Shown: one piece after another, positions 7,375 through 16,682 of the stretch
How positions within the stretch are numbered: position 1 is the first letter of the stretch
Layout of the letters: each line of letters begins with the position of its first letter
NCBI RefSeq assembly: GCF_001005305.1
Contig: NZ_LBMH01000016.1
Coordinates: 1-62,059 of the forward strand
Source: Kordia zhangzhouensis
GTDB lineage: Bacteria > Bacteroidota > Bacteroidia > Flavobacteriales > Flavobacteriaceae
Direction of reading: 5' to 3'
Length of the DNA stretch: 62,059 bases
Notes under the pieces: model-generated
Told to the model about the DNA's origin: nothing
The model's database searches: none
Seen by the model: only the letters and a program-made list of their open reading frames with translations
Program-made: the position numbers and the translations under genes

Positions 7375-9486
7375 ATGAAAAATATAGCATTTGTACTCCT
7401 TTTAGGTTTGATGTGTCAAATAACAACTGCACAAAAAATAGACAAAGAAAACGCTCCAAGAAACCCGATTGGCTTTAAACATAAGAAAGAGCATTTCTTT
7501 TTGGAAGGCGATATTTACGCTTCTGATGGAAAAACCTTTGACAGAAATGGAAACTTAGTATACAATTATGGGACACGTTATTATTATGATGACAATGGAA
7601 GAATTATAGGGAATAATTACAACGATGTGATTAAGCTAGATGCACGCGGAAATGTAACTACTTTCAAGTACAATTCAGGTTCTGAATACACATATAAATT
7701 CAATGATAAAAATTTACTAGTGTATGAAGAAAACACCTATGGAGATGAAACAACATATGAGTATGATTCAAAAGATAGATTGGTAAAAGCCATTATGAAA
7801 CGAAAAGGTAAATTTTATCAAGAACGTAATTTCACCTATAGTAAAAAAGGGGATACTCTTATTGTTGATATAAAGTATATAAAGGAAAATAACCAACCAG
7901 GATTTGAAGGAAAATCACATTATCTCAATGGATACCTTGTAAAAGAAGAACTGTCTTCTGGTACATACGAATACATTGTAGAAACGGATAGTAAAGGAAA
8001 CAAGTCAAATTTCTATACAGCCAATGTGCCAGATGCAAGACATTTTGAAACTTTCAACCGTTATTATAGCGACCTTAACAAACCTATGAAACTTGAATTT
8101 GGGTACTACATACCAGGAGGTTTAAAAAAAGGCAAAAAACAAGAAGCAGTCTACATAAATGGAAAACATGCAAAAGATATAGCAATCAGTAAAGGAATTA
8201 AGCCTAATGAAAAGCTAATTTATGATGGGTTAACAAGAACTTACTATTCTGTGCCTAATGTTATAGATGATACTAATACACTTGAAACTCGAATCCCAAT
8301 CACCGAAGTTATCTCTAAAGGAGAAGAGCTACTAAGTTATGCTTACGATGGGAAATTTATCAATTATGTATGTGGATACAATAGAGTCAAATCAAGAGAT
8401 TTTGCCTTTCTTGGACCGCATATGATTGATTATAGAGTAGACAAAATTGAAGGAATTACCTATATCGTTGAAAATTACAACAACATCAAGCATAAGTCTG
8501 TTAAAACCATGAAAGAACTATCACGAGATGAAGAATCAATCTTTTACAATCGTGATCTCGAAAAAGATAATTTTTTCATTGTTGTAAAAGGAAAACATAT
8601 TGACTATAAAAAAGCACGGTTTGAATACCTATCCAACGGAGATCCAGTCATATTTATAGAAGAACAACCATTATACATTCTCAACGGGTTTAAAAATGCT
8701 CGAAACCTAGAAGTATACAAAGGAAGTCCGTACAATGGAGAATTAAAAAATCAAGCACAAACAGTCTCAACAACAAATACCAATCAAGCTACGCAACAAC
8801 AGGATGATACTGGATACCGTTGTACAAAAGGCGACTGTATAAACGGATGGGGACAAGTAAAAGTTAACAACATAGTTACTGATGCAACTTTTAAAGATGG
8901 AAAAATTGAAGGTGTCGCATATATCACTTATCCAAATGGCTCTTATTATCACGGAGAATACAAAAATAATCGTCGTAGCGGAACGGGTTACTACAAATGG
9001 TCTACAGGAAACGTTTATATAGGCGAATGGAAAGATGGCATACAACATGGATACGGCTATACGATGAACTCGAATGGCGATGTAGTTTCTGCGGGAATAT
9101 ATGAAGAAGGGAAACTAGTTACAGATCTTGGAAGTGCGTATGTAAGAGGAACTAGCCTTAGAAAATGTGTGGGTGACTGTTCCAACGGATTCGGAAAATT
9201 CACGTACAACAACGGAGATGTATACCTAGGATTTTTCAAATCAGGGCAGCGTAGCAAAATAGGGACTTACTTATGGAATAATAAAAGCTCATACACAGGA
9301 ACATATACTGCTGATGGAAGGCGAAATGGATATGGCATGTATACTTACGTAGATCGTTCTGTATTTAAAGGAATGTTCACCAATGATCGTATTGACGGAT
9401 TAGGAGTAATGAACTACAGCAAATCTGGAAATGTAGTGCAAGGTGTTTTTAACAACAAAGGCGCAAAAATCAAAGACTACGAATAA
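7375..9486 (+). CDS. Secreted MORN-repeat protein
   Basis: A 703-residue protein with a signal peptide (ITTAQ|KID, about residue 20). Residues about 40-170 contain YD/Rhs-like short beta motifs (NLVYNYGTRYYYDDNGRIIG, YEYDSKDRLVKA). A long middle region lacks recognisable motifs. The C-terminal third (about 480-700) contains seven or more MORN motifs (YPNGSYYHGEYKNNRRSGTG, GNVYIGEWKDGIQHGYGY, GDVYLGFFKSGQRSKIGTY) in two blocks, each opening with a C-x-G-D-C-x-N-G-x-G unit (CTKGDCINGWG; CVGDCSNGFG) that may form a disulfide. MORN arrays are extended beta structures of uncertain binding role. Second gene of the 6667-10133 operon. Confidence 0.85.
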   Translation: MKNIAFVLLLGLMCQITTAQKIDKENAPRNPIGFKHKKEHFFLEGDIYASDGKTFDRNGNLVYNYGTRYYYDDNGRIIGNNYNDVIKLDARGNVTTFKYNSGSEYTYKFNDKNLLVYEENTYGDETTYEYDSKDRLVKAIMKRKGKFYQERNFTYSKKGDTLIVDIKYIKENNQPGFEGKSHYLNGYLVKEELSSGTYEYIVETDSKGNKSNFYTANVPDARHFETFNRYYSDLNKPMKLEFGYYIPGGLKKGKKQEAVYINGKHAKDIAISKGIKPNEKLIYDGLTRTYYSVPNVIDDTNTLETRIPITEVISKGEELLSYAYDGKFINYVCGYNRVKSRDFAFLGPHMIDYRVDKIEGITYIVENYNNIKHKSVKTMKELSRDEESIFYNRDLEKDNFFIVVKGKHIDYKKARFEYLSNGDPVIFIEEQPLYILNGFKNARNLEVYKGSPYNGELKNQAQTVSTTNTNQATQQQDDTGYRCTKGDCINGWGQVKVNNIVTDATFKDGKIEGVAYITYPNGSYYHGEYKNNRRSGTGYYKWSTGNVYIGEWKDGIQHGYGYTMNSNGDVVSAGIYEEGKLVTDLGSAYVRGTSLRKCVGDCSNGFGKFTYNNGDVYLGFFKSGQRSKIGTYLWNNKSSYTGTYTADGRRNGYGMYTYVDRSVFKGMFTNDRIDGLGVMNYSKSGNVVQGVFNNKGAKIKDYE

Positions 9487-9512
9487 CCATTTTTACAAAT
9501 AAATAATTACAA

Positions 9513-10133
9513 ATGAAAAAACTAACATTAATTGTTGCTAGTATCCTTTTGCAAATCAGTTTGGTAAATTGTCAAACCAAAAATGACGGAGTTATCACCT
9601 ATGAAGTGACACCTGAATTTGCAAAAAAAATTGATAAACCCGAAGTACATTTTAAAGTAGATATTCCAAAAAGTTTACACTTTGACAAACCTGTAGAAGG
9701 TAAAAAAACATCGTCTTATGGAATGGTTCAAAAATATGATAAGGATAGCATTGTCACAGAGATGTGTTCTTTTGGGTACATTAAAATCGACGGAATGTCA
9801 CTAGATGAGCAAGGAATATCTTTTATGAAACAAATCAAGAATATGCTTCGCTCTGGCGGATATAAATTTGAAAACTCCAATTTAGGATTGCTTGATTTTG
9901 ATGGAAAAAAGCGTGTGGGACTTCAACTAATAGGAGAAATGGAAGAAGGGGCAAGCCCTCAATTTATAGGTAAATACCGATTCAATATAACTACGAGAGA
10001 AAACCCAAGCGGAAATACACATATTATATTCTTAATGGCAGCAAAAGATGAAGACGAAAGTCTGTCGTATGAAGATTTTAAAGACAAATTAACCATATCA
10101 AAAATTTGGCAAAGCTTTCAATACATTAAGTAA
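9513..10133 (+). CDS. Putative secreted or lipid-anchored protein of unknown function
   Basis: A 206-residue protein whose N-terminus (MKKLTLIVASILLQISLVNC) can be read as a lipoprotein signal with Cys20, though LVNC is a weak lipobox. The mature domain has alternating charged and hydrophobic segments (EVHFKVDIPKSLHFDKPVEG, VGLQLIGEM, HIIFLMAAKDEDES) typical of a small beta-rich domain. I do not recognise the family. It is the last gene of the run starting at 6667. The 212 bp that follow contain no gene or terminator that I can support. Confidence 0.6.
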   Translation: MKKLTLIVASILLQISLVNCQTKNDGVITYEVTPEFAKKIDKPEVHFKVDIPKSLHFDKPVEGKKTSSYGMVQKYDKDSIVTEMCSFGYIKIDGMSLDEQGISFMKQIKNMLRSGGYKFENSNLGLLDFDGKKRVGLQLIGEMEEGASPQFIGKYRFNITTRENPSGNTHIIFLMAAKDEDESLSYEDFKDKLTISKIWQSFQYIK

Positions 10134-10344
10134 GCTAGTTAATTGTGGTAAAAAGAGGCTTTCTTAAAAAAGATGTTTATTAAATTTATACAAAACTGAT
10201 TTACAGTCAAATAAGGTTTTGTTTGTTAATTTTTTGATGTAAAATCAAGTATAGGTTTAAAAAGAACACAGTTAGCAAGATGGCTTCTTTTTTCTCTTTA
10301 TATCAACGATACAAATCTTGTAAGTTTTTAGTATTTTATAACAG

Positions 10345-11034
10345 GTGAAAGAAAAAAAACGTATAAACATAATGCCTAATCGGCAAAACGCATTCATATG
10401 GCTGAATGTATTATTTGTAGTAACTCTGTTATTTACGGGTGAAACAGATGCGTTTTCAATCATCATTGCATACTTCATGGAAACGCTCATCATTGGCGCA
10501 ATCCATGCCGTAAAAATGTATATCATTTTAAAACATGCAAATCGAAAAAATGTGCAAAGAACACCCAATAATGGAAGTGGAATGATTGTATTCTTTCTAT
10601 TTCATTATACATTTTTTGTAGCCGTACAGGCAATCTTTGTCTTTGCTTTACTGGAAATGAAAGATCCTAAAATTGATGCTTTCCACCTTTTAGCAAACGT
10701 GCAGCATATATTTCAAAACTATGAGGGAATTTATCCAATATTATGGTCTTTATTTATCTTTAACATTGCTGATTTCTTTTTCAACTTTATCACACTTAAA
10801 GAATACGAACAAACCACTATTGAAAAAAGTTTTGGCGGACCTTACGGAAGAATATTTATTCAACAATTTGCAGTCATTCTAGGCTTCTTTTTCTTTCTGT
10901 TTTCATTTGCCTTGGATGTAATTGCCCTTCTTATTGTATGTATCAAGGCACTTGTTGACTTTTACAGAGTTTCCAATCCAAATAAAAATCCTTTCGAAAT
11001 AAAAATGGACTTTTCTAAAGTCAAAAACACATAA
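10345..11034 (+). CDS. DUF6498-like integral membrane protein
   Basis: A 229-residue protein with about six membrane helices (12-28, 32-55, 80-105, 125-150, 165-190, 192-208 by hydrophobicity). The segment ETDAFSIIIAYFMETLIIGA followed by a short basic cytoplasmic loop resembles DUF6498 proteins; function unknown. The longest frame begins with GTG at 10345; an ATG at 10372 (MPNRQNAFIWL) is an equally good start and leaves the first helix intact. The next gene begins 11 bp after its stop, so the two are almost certainly co-transcribed. Confidence 0.65.
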   Translation: MKEKKRINIMPNRQNAFIWLNVLFVVTLLFTGETDAFSIIIAYFMETLIIGAIHAVKMYIILKHANRKNVQRTPNNGSGMIVFFLFHYTFFVAVQAIFVFALLEMKDPKIDAFHLLANVQHIFQNYEGIYPILWSLFIFNIADFFFNFITLKEYEQTTIEKSFGGPYGRIFIQQFAVILGFFFFLFSFALDVIALLIVCIKALVDFYRVSNPNKNPFEIKMDFSKVKNT

Positions 11035-11045
11035 AAACTATTCGT

Positions 11046-12137
11046 ATGAAACTTCGCTTTTTTCTTTGCTGTTTTCTTCAAGTACTATGGGTGCGTGCCA
11101 ATATGGCTTCTCCGGTTCAAGAAGGAACATTAGGTACTCGACCATTCATTAGTCAGCACGTACATATTATACACGAAAATTTGCGAATTGTAATCGATGA
11201 AAACTTTCAATATGCCAACTTTGATGTTGAATACATTGTCAATGCAGAAAAAAGTGGTGAGCAAATCCCGCTATTATTCTACGCATCTGAATATTATCAA
11301 GATTTTCAAGTATATGTTGATGGAAAATTAGTTGCTCTAGAACGTCAAGAAGATTTCTGGAATCTCTACGGAAAAGACAAGGAAAAACTAGCCAACTTTC
11401 ATTATCTATACACTGCAGATCGTTCCAAAGTAGCAGAAGTTGATCTTAGCGGAAATGAACGTGTATCGCTGAATGATTTTCTCTATTTTAAAACAGACCT
11501 TTCTGAAGGAGAACATCGTATCAAAGTAACATACAAAGCTAGTCATTGGCGTTACAAACACAGCAGGTTGAATGAAGATAGTTTTCGATATGTATTAGCG
11601 CCAGCAAAATACTGGAAATCGTTTGGAACACTTAATGTTACCATTGATGCCAGTGCTGTAAAAGATGAGGTGTTTATCAATATAGGAACACCAAAAACAG
11701 GCGATATCAACGGAGTTTCAACCTATACATTCGACAAGTTACCTTTGGACGTTATTGAAATTACCCGAAAACCATCGCTAAGTGCTTTTGCACAATTTTT
11801 ACTCAATATTGAATCATTTGGATTGAGTATGATTTTTATATTATTTTTTATAGTGATTCACATATTTTTCATGTATCGTTTTCGAAAAAAACAACCTGAA
11901 AAAAGACTTTCTTTCCCTGCCATTTTAGGAGCTATTATGATACCAGTACTCTATATTATACTTTCAATGGCTATGACTTTATGGGTTGATGCTTCTATTG
12001 GAAAACCATATGCAAGTGAGCGACAAAGTTATGGAGCCTTTTTTGAGTTTTTGTTTTTACCTTATTACTTGGCAGGGTATATACTATTTACAATCATAGT
12101 AGATATTATCTTTAAAAAAATAGCTAAAAAGCGATAA
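11046..12137 (+). CDS. Membrane-anchored extracytoplasmic protein of unknown function
   Basis: A 363-residue protein with a signal peptide (MKLRFFLCCFLQVLWVRANM, cleavage around 19-22). An extracytoplasmic beta-rich domain of about 230 residues follows (DVEYIVNAEKSGEQIPLLFY, VYVDGK, RIKVTYKASHWRYKHSR), then three membrane helices at about 255-277, 288-312 and 335-357, and a basic tail. The extracytoplasmic part resembles immunoglobulin-like domains seen in other Bacteroidetes membrane proteins, but I cannot name a family. Coupled to the preceding membrane-protein gene. Confidence 0.6.
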   Translation: MKLRFFLCCFLQVLWVRANMASPVQEGTLGTRPFISQHVHIIHENLRIVIDENFQYANFDVEYIVNAEKSGEQIPLLFYASEYYQDFQVYVDGKLVALERQEDFWNLYGKDKEKLANFHYLYTADRSKVAEVDLSGNERVSLNDFLYFKTDLSEGEHRIKVTYKASHWRYKHSRLNEDSFRYVLAPAKYWKSFGTLNVTIDASAVKDEVFINIGTPKTGDINGVSTYTFDKLPLDVIEITRKPSLSAFAQFLLNIESFGLSMIFILFFIVIHIFFMYRFRKKQPEKRLSFPAILGAIMIPVLYIILSMAMTLWVDASIGKPYASERQSYGAFFEFLFLPYYLAGYILFTIIVDIIFKKIAKKR

Positions 12138-12295
12138 GATTATTCATGAGTAAAAAGAGGAAATCTATAATTAAATGAAAAATTACGTACCAAAATCTAC
12201 GGGAGTTTAGTAGTTTTTAAAGATTTTTAGAAAACAAATACACATTACAATAATACATCTAAATCCTCAAAACCATTATCAATTCATCACCTTTT

Positions 12296-13513
12296 ATGGA
12301 AAAAACCAAACAGCCAATACGTGTGGCAAATGCTGTATACTATCTCCTAGCTAAAATGCTTGAAAGAGGCGTATATTACGGACTTCGCTCAATTGTTGTT
12401 CTGTATATGGTTGATAAAACGCTTCAAATGGATATGATGGAAGTTGCTGTAATTTTTAAGGTCATGACTGCATCATTGTTACTTTCACAACTCTTTGGAG
12501 CTTTATTAGGGGATCTTTTAATCGGCAACAAAAGGGCAATCTTTATAGGAGGAATTATTCAAGCTACTGGTGCGTTTGCCTTTTGTATACCTACAATTAC
12601 AGGATTGTACATAGGGATTTTCTTAGTAGTATTTGGAAACGGACTGTTCTTTCCCAACATCATTGCCAACTACGGAAAACTATTTTTAAATGCTCCCAAT
12701 GTACTCGATAGTGCATTTTCGTCATTCTATGTTGTAATTAACATCGGTGCATTTTTAGGCGTACTATTTTTTGGAATGATTGTAAATTATTTTGGTTACA
12801 ATACAGCTTTTATTACTGCTGGAATTGTAATGTGCGTTTCATTGCTTCTAATTCTTTTTGTAAAAGAAAACGATTCTACTGTGACGCAACAAGACAAAGA
12901 ATCACAAAACAAGAGAATAGGATACGTGTTCTTTGCCTTCATTATGGCAGGTTCTTTTTGGTTGGTTTATAATGTTACAAACATTCAATTGGTTGAAATT
13001 CAGCGTTTAATTATAGAAGATGGAAGCTTAAAGTTATCAGGCAGTATAATGTATTCAATAGGGCTATACACGATGCTATTTGTTGGTATTTTGGCAGCTA
13101 TTATTTGGTCAAAATGGCATACTTCGCATTTTTTTAAATTACTATTAGGATTCGTTTTTGCCTCTGTGGCAATACAAGTTGTCTCTTTTAGTGTACACGC
13201 TCCTGCGGATGAAGTTTTTGCGTTATATATTGTAGCGATTGTTTGTATGGTACTTGCAGAGATACATATTGCACCTGTTGTATTTTCTATCATGACGCGT
13301 TATATCAATCCAAAATACTTAGCTATATGTGTCAGCTTTGCCATGCTGCCTGCATCAGAGGCATCAATCATTACTGGAACTTATGACCAGTTTTATACTA
13401 TGGATTCATTAAGTATACTGCGGATTATTTCTGTCATAACTTTTGTTAGTATTCTTTGTGTTGGCGCATTTTTGTGGTGGTATAGGCGAACACATAGAGA
13501 CATACTGAACTAA
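12296..13513 (+). CDS. POT/PTR-family (MFS) transporter with altered ExxER motif
   Basis: A 405-residue inner-membrane protein with about 12 helices. Motifs of the proton-coupled oligopeptide transporter branch are visible: ERGVYYGLRSIVVLYM near residue 23, GALLGDLLIGNKRAIFIGG in the first intracellular loop, GNGLFFPNIIANYGKLF and DSAFSSFYVVINIGAFLGVL. The family moves di/tripeptides or other substrates with protons. The normal E-x-x-E-R motif of helix 1 reads K20-M-L-E23-R24 here, so the first Glu, implicated in proton coupling, is replaced by Lys. The length is also shorter than typical POT proteins (about 450-500). Substrate and coupling are therefore uncertain. Confidence 0.78.
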   Translation: MEKTKQPIRVANAVYYLLAKMLERGVYYGLRSIVVLYMVDKTLQMDMMEVAVIFKVMTASLLLSQLFGALLGDLLIGNKRAIFIGGIIQATGAFAFCIPTITGLYIGIFLVVFGNGLFFPNIIANYGKLFLNAPNVLDSAFSSFYVVINIGAFLGVLFFGMIVNYFGYNTAFITAGIVMCVSLLLILFVKENDSTVTQQDKESQNKRIGYVFFAFIMAGSFWLVYNVTNIQLVEIQRLIIEDGSLKLSGSIMYSIGLYTMLFVGILAAIIWSKWHTSHFFKLLLGFVFASVAIQVVSFSVHAPADEVFALYIVAIVCMVLAEIHIAPVVFSIMTRYINPKYLAICVSFAMLPASEASIITGTYDQFYTMDSLSILRIISVITFVSILCVGAFLWWYRRTHRDILN

Positions 13514-13514
13514 A

Positions 13515-13534
13515 TATACGCAACTTGTCGTATA
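13515..13534 (+). promoter_or_regulatory. Dyad operator, copy C, upstream of the sensor kinase
   Basis: TATACGCAACTTGTCGTATA has the same ATACG-N8-CGTAT geometry as the copies at 5865 and 6587, with different central bases. It lies 85 bp before the kinase ATG, consistent with autoregulation of the two-component pair. A TATCTTTA box sits at about 13606, only 5 nt before the ATG, hinting at a very short leader. Confidence 0.5.
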
Positions 13535-13618
13535 GGATTTCTGGAAAAAAATATAGAATATTGATAAGCTGAGGTATTCAGTTAAGAATCATTAAAATCA
13601 TTTTCTATCTTTATAAAG

Positions 13619-15445
13619 ATGAGAACATACATACTATTATTTATACTTGCTTTTTCAACATTGCTATCTGCGCAAAGTAATTCATTCGTTGAAGCAAGAA
13701 CTAAGGAAGAAGCAATAGTATTGTTTGAAGAATATGAACAAAAAAGTGAAGACTTCAATGACAAACGAGCTCTTGACTCTATGCAAGTATGCCTTGCCAA
13801 AATAGAAGCACTCTTGCCAATTATCAACGATTCGTTATATAATTATAGAACAGACCTTGTACGTGGTACCGTTTTAACACGAGATACAAAGATTGATGAA
13901 GCGATGAAAGTATTATTAAAAGCTTCTCAATTCTTCAAACTGCAACAAGATTTTCCATACTATTATCGCAGTCGTTATAAAATTGGAATATGCTATTACT
14001 ATGGCAATCGAAGAAAAGAAGCACAAGAGTTAATGCTTGAAGTCGTTGCAAACAAGCACTATGTAGGTGAAAATCTAGCAACAAGTGCACTCGGTAATGC
14101 AGGAGCGGTAGATATTGAGCTGGGAATGATACAAGATAATGACTCGTTTTTTGTAGAAGCAATCAAAAAATTTAGAAAAGCCATTGTACTCAATAAAAAA
14201 AATAAAAATTACACCAAACTAGCCTCTAATTATAGTCTGCTGGCAGAAAGTTATAATCAATTAAAAGAAAGGAGTAAAGCAATTCAGTTATTAGATACGG
14301 CTATATACTATGCAACTGAAGATAAAAACTCTGTACAAAAAGGATTTGCGTTAATCAAAAAAGCCAATATTCTTACCAATAACAAACAATATAATCTTGC
14401 AAAAAAAATGCAGGATGAAGCTATAAAAATCTATCGCGATTCTGACGATAGTCCTTCGTTAATGTATGCGTATGTAGAAAAAAAACGTACGCTCATGAAA
14501 ATGGGTTCGTATGAGGCTGCTAGTAAATTGGGAGACTCTATTTTTAGTTTGGCAATTAGAAACTATGACAAGCGTTTTGCAGAAGGAATTGCAGAAATGG
14601 AAACTAAATACAAAACAGCAGAAAAAGAGCGCGAAATTTTGGAACAACGTGCTGAAATTGCAGAAAAAGGATTGTTATTACAAAAACGACAATATCAAAT
14701 ATATGCTGTATTGGCTCTGGCCGTTTTACTTAGTATTTTAGGCTATGTTTTTTACAATCAGCAAAAACTTAAGAATAGGCAGTTAATAAAAGAAAATAAG
14801 CTAAAAGTTGCTTTGCAAGAAATAGAAACACAAAATAAATTACAAGAGCAGCGTTTGCGTATTTCAAGAGATTTACATGATAACATTGGAGCGCAGCTAT
14901 CCTTTATTATTTCGTCTATTGACAATTTGAAATATGCGTCCAAAGAAGCTTCTGATGAATTTAAAGACAAATTGAGTTATATCAGTGAGTTCACTTCAGC
15001 TACAATTGATCAGTTGCGTGATACTATTTGGGCAATGAATAAAGATGAAATTTCATTGACCGATTTGCAAAGTAGAACTTTGGCATTCATTGAAAAAGCC
15101 AAGGTAGCTACCAAGGATGTAAAATTTATTTTCAACAATGAAGTAACAACGCCTATTCAATTTACGGCAATTCAAGGAATGCATCTTTTTAGAGTTATTC
15201 AAGAAGGCATCAATAACGCACTCAAATATGCCAATGCAAAAACCATTACAATTGATTTTGAAAAAAGAGAAAAACAACTATTGGTAAGCATACAAGATGA
15301 CGGAATCGGTTTTAATAAAGAACAAGTACAGTTAGGAAATGGACTTTACAATATGCAAAAACGAATGGACGAAATAGATGCCAATATTACTATTAATTCC
15401 GAACCAAACCAAGGAACAAACATTCAGGTAATGTACAACACTTGA
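13619..15445 (+). CDS. TPR-containing sensor histidine kinase (HisKA_3/NarX type)
   Basis: A 608-residue kinase: signal peptide (LLSAQ|SNS, about residue 19), an extracytoplasmic TPR region (about 40-320; e.g. ASNYSLLAESYNQLKERSKA), a coiled coil (about 325-360), one membrane helix (about 362-382), a HisKA_3 dimerisation domain with the phospho-acceptor in RDLHDNIGAQLSF (H420), and a HATPase_c domain (N-box NNALKYA about 530; G-box DDGIGFN about 560; NGLYNMQKRM). The TPR-TM-HisKA_3 layout is common in Bacteroidetes and pairs with a NarL-type regulator, encoded here 89 bp downstream. The signal sensed is unknown. Confidence 0.9.
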   Translation: MRTYILLFILAFSTLLSAQSNSFVEARTKEEAIVLFEEYEQKSEDFNDKRALDSMQVCLAKIEALLPIINDSLYNYRTDLVRGTVLTRDTKIDEAMKVLLKASQFFKLQQDFPYYYRSRYKIGICYYYGNRRKEAQELMLEVVANKHYVGENLATSALGNAGAVDIELGMIQDNDSFFVEAIKKFRKAIVLNKKNKNYTKLASNYSLLAESYNQLKERSKAIQLLDTAIYYATEDKNSVQKGFALIKKANILTNNKQYNLAKKMQDEAIKIYRDSDDSPSLMYAYVEKKRTLMKMGSYEAASKLGDSIFSLAIRNYDKRFAEGIAEMETKYKTAEKEREILEQRAEIAEKGLLLQKRQYQIYAVLALAVLLSILGYVFYNQQKLKNRQLIKENKLKVALQEIETQNKLQEQRLRISRDLHDNIGAQLSFIISSIDNLKYASKEASDEFKDKLSYISEFTSATIDQLRDTIWAMNKDEISLTDLQSRTLAFIEKAKVATKDVKFIFNNEVTTPIQFTAIQGMHLFRVIQEGINNALKYANAKTITIDFEKREKQLLVSIQDDGIGFNKEQVQLGNGLYNMQKRMDEIDANITINSEPNQGTNIQVMYNT

Positions 15446-15534
15446 TTACTTGAAAAAGCGTGTTAGCTTTGTAATTTTATACTGAAACTTATTTAATTGA
15501 AAAGCGAATTATCACCAACAATCAACCGCAAATT

Positions 15535-16185
15535 ATGAAATTCAAAATAGCCATTGCCGAAGACAATCATTTTTTAGCGAAAGCCGTTATAGAAAAGCTA
15601 TCTTTTTTTGAGGATTTTGTGTTCAAGTTTAAAGCGGCAAATGGAGCAGAGATGGTAGGCAAACTAGAAGCGGATCATAATATTGATGTTATTTTGATGG
15701 ATATTCAAATGCCTGAAATGGATGGGATAAAAGCTACAGAAATTATCAAAGAAAAACATCCACAAATTAAAATTATCATGCTCACTGTTTTTGATGATGA
15801 AGAACATGTTTTTAAGGCCATTCAAGCTGGTGCCGATGGATATTTGTTAAAAGAAATCAATGCGGAAAAAATTCATAAATCTATTTTAGAAGTCATCAAT
15901 GATGGAGCGCCAATGTCACCAAGTATTGCATTAAAAGCATTAAACCTGCTTCGAAATCCATTAACAATCACTGAAAATGAAGAAATAGAAAAGGTAAAAT
16001 TAACCAAACGAGAAACGGACGTATTACTACAATTGAGCAAAGGATTAAACTATAATGAAATAGCCGAAAATCTATTTATCTCTTCCGGAACAATTCGAAA
16101 ACACATTGAGAACATTTACCGTAAATTGCAAGTGCATAATAAAATGGAAGCGGTTCAAAAAGCGAGATCACAAAAGTTAATATAA
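15535..16185 (+). CDS. NarL/FixJ-family response regulator
   Basis: A 216-residue regulator. The receiver domain (1-120) has the acidic pocket E9/D10, phospho-acceptor D56 (VILMDIQMPEMDG), the conserved Thr in MLTVFDD and Lys in GYLLKEI. A LuxR-type HTH follows at about 151-206 (LTKRETDVLLQLSKGLNYNE, then GTIRKHIENIYRKL). It is expected to be phosphorylated by the kinase encoded just upstream and to bind DNA as a dimer. The AATACG-N8-CGTATT dyads at 5865, 6587 and 13515 are the candidate targets in this window (inference from proximity and the autoregulatory position). Confidence 0.92.
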   Translation: MKFKIAIAEDNHFLAKAVIEKLSFFEDFVFKFKAANGAEMVGKLEADHNIDVILMDIQMPEMDGIKATEIIKEKHPQIKIIMLTVFDDEEHVFKAIQAGADGYLLKEINAEKIHKSILEVINDGAPMSPSIALKALNLLRNPLTITENEEIEKVKLTKRETDVLLQLSKGLNYNEIAENLFISSGTIRKHIENIYRKLQVHNKMEAVQKARSQKLI

Positions 16186-16265
16186 GTTTGATGTTTTAAT
16201 TTCGTAGTACAAAAACACATCGAAACAGTTTTACCTAAAAGCAACTATTGAAAACAATATGCAAA

Positions 16266-16679
16266 TTAGTGTGGCAACTTATCTTTGAACAATCCGTATA
16301 CAAAAGTTCCAAATAAAGCGGCAATAATTACAACTATAATAGGAACAAATCCTGCGCCGACCAATGTAAACATAGGACCAGGGCATGCACCTGCCAAAGC
16401 CCAACCCAATCCAAACAAAATTCCGCCAAATGCATAGCGAGCAAAGCTTTTTTGTTTTGAAGGGATAACAATACGTTCTCCAAAAAATGAAGTTACTTTA
16501 AACCGTTTTATAACTTGGGTAATGATAATACCTAGTGCCAAAGCAGTGCCAATAATACCATACATGTGAAATGAGTCAAACTGAAACATTTCATAAATAC
16601 GATACCACGAAGCAGCCTCAGATTTGAACATCGTAATACCAAAAACAATTCCTATCAATAAATATGCAAGAGTTCTCAT
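16266..16679 (-). CDS. YeeE/YedE-like (DUF6691) membrane protein, second half of the pair
   Basis: A 137-residue protein with about four membrane helices and the signature GLGWALAGACPGPMFTLVGAG, matching one half of the YeeE/YedE (TsuA-like) transporter fold. In the family, conserved Cys residues in this loop relay thiosulfate or related sulfur species through the membrane. It starts 3 bp after the stop of the partner gene (16683-17240), so the transporter is encoded as two separate half-proteins translated from one mRNA. That mRNA is controlled by the GTAAC operator at 17287. Confidence 0.85.
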   Translation of the reverse strand: MRTLAYLLIGIVFGITMFKSEAASWYRIYEMFQFDSFHMYGIIGTALALGIIITQVIKRFKVTSFFGERIVIPSKQKSFARYAFGGILFGLGWALAGACPGPMFTLVGAGFVPIIVVIIAALFGTFVYGLFKDKLPH

Positions 16680-16682
16680 AGT

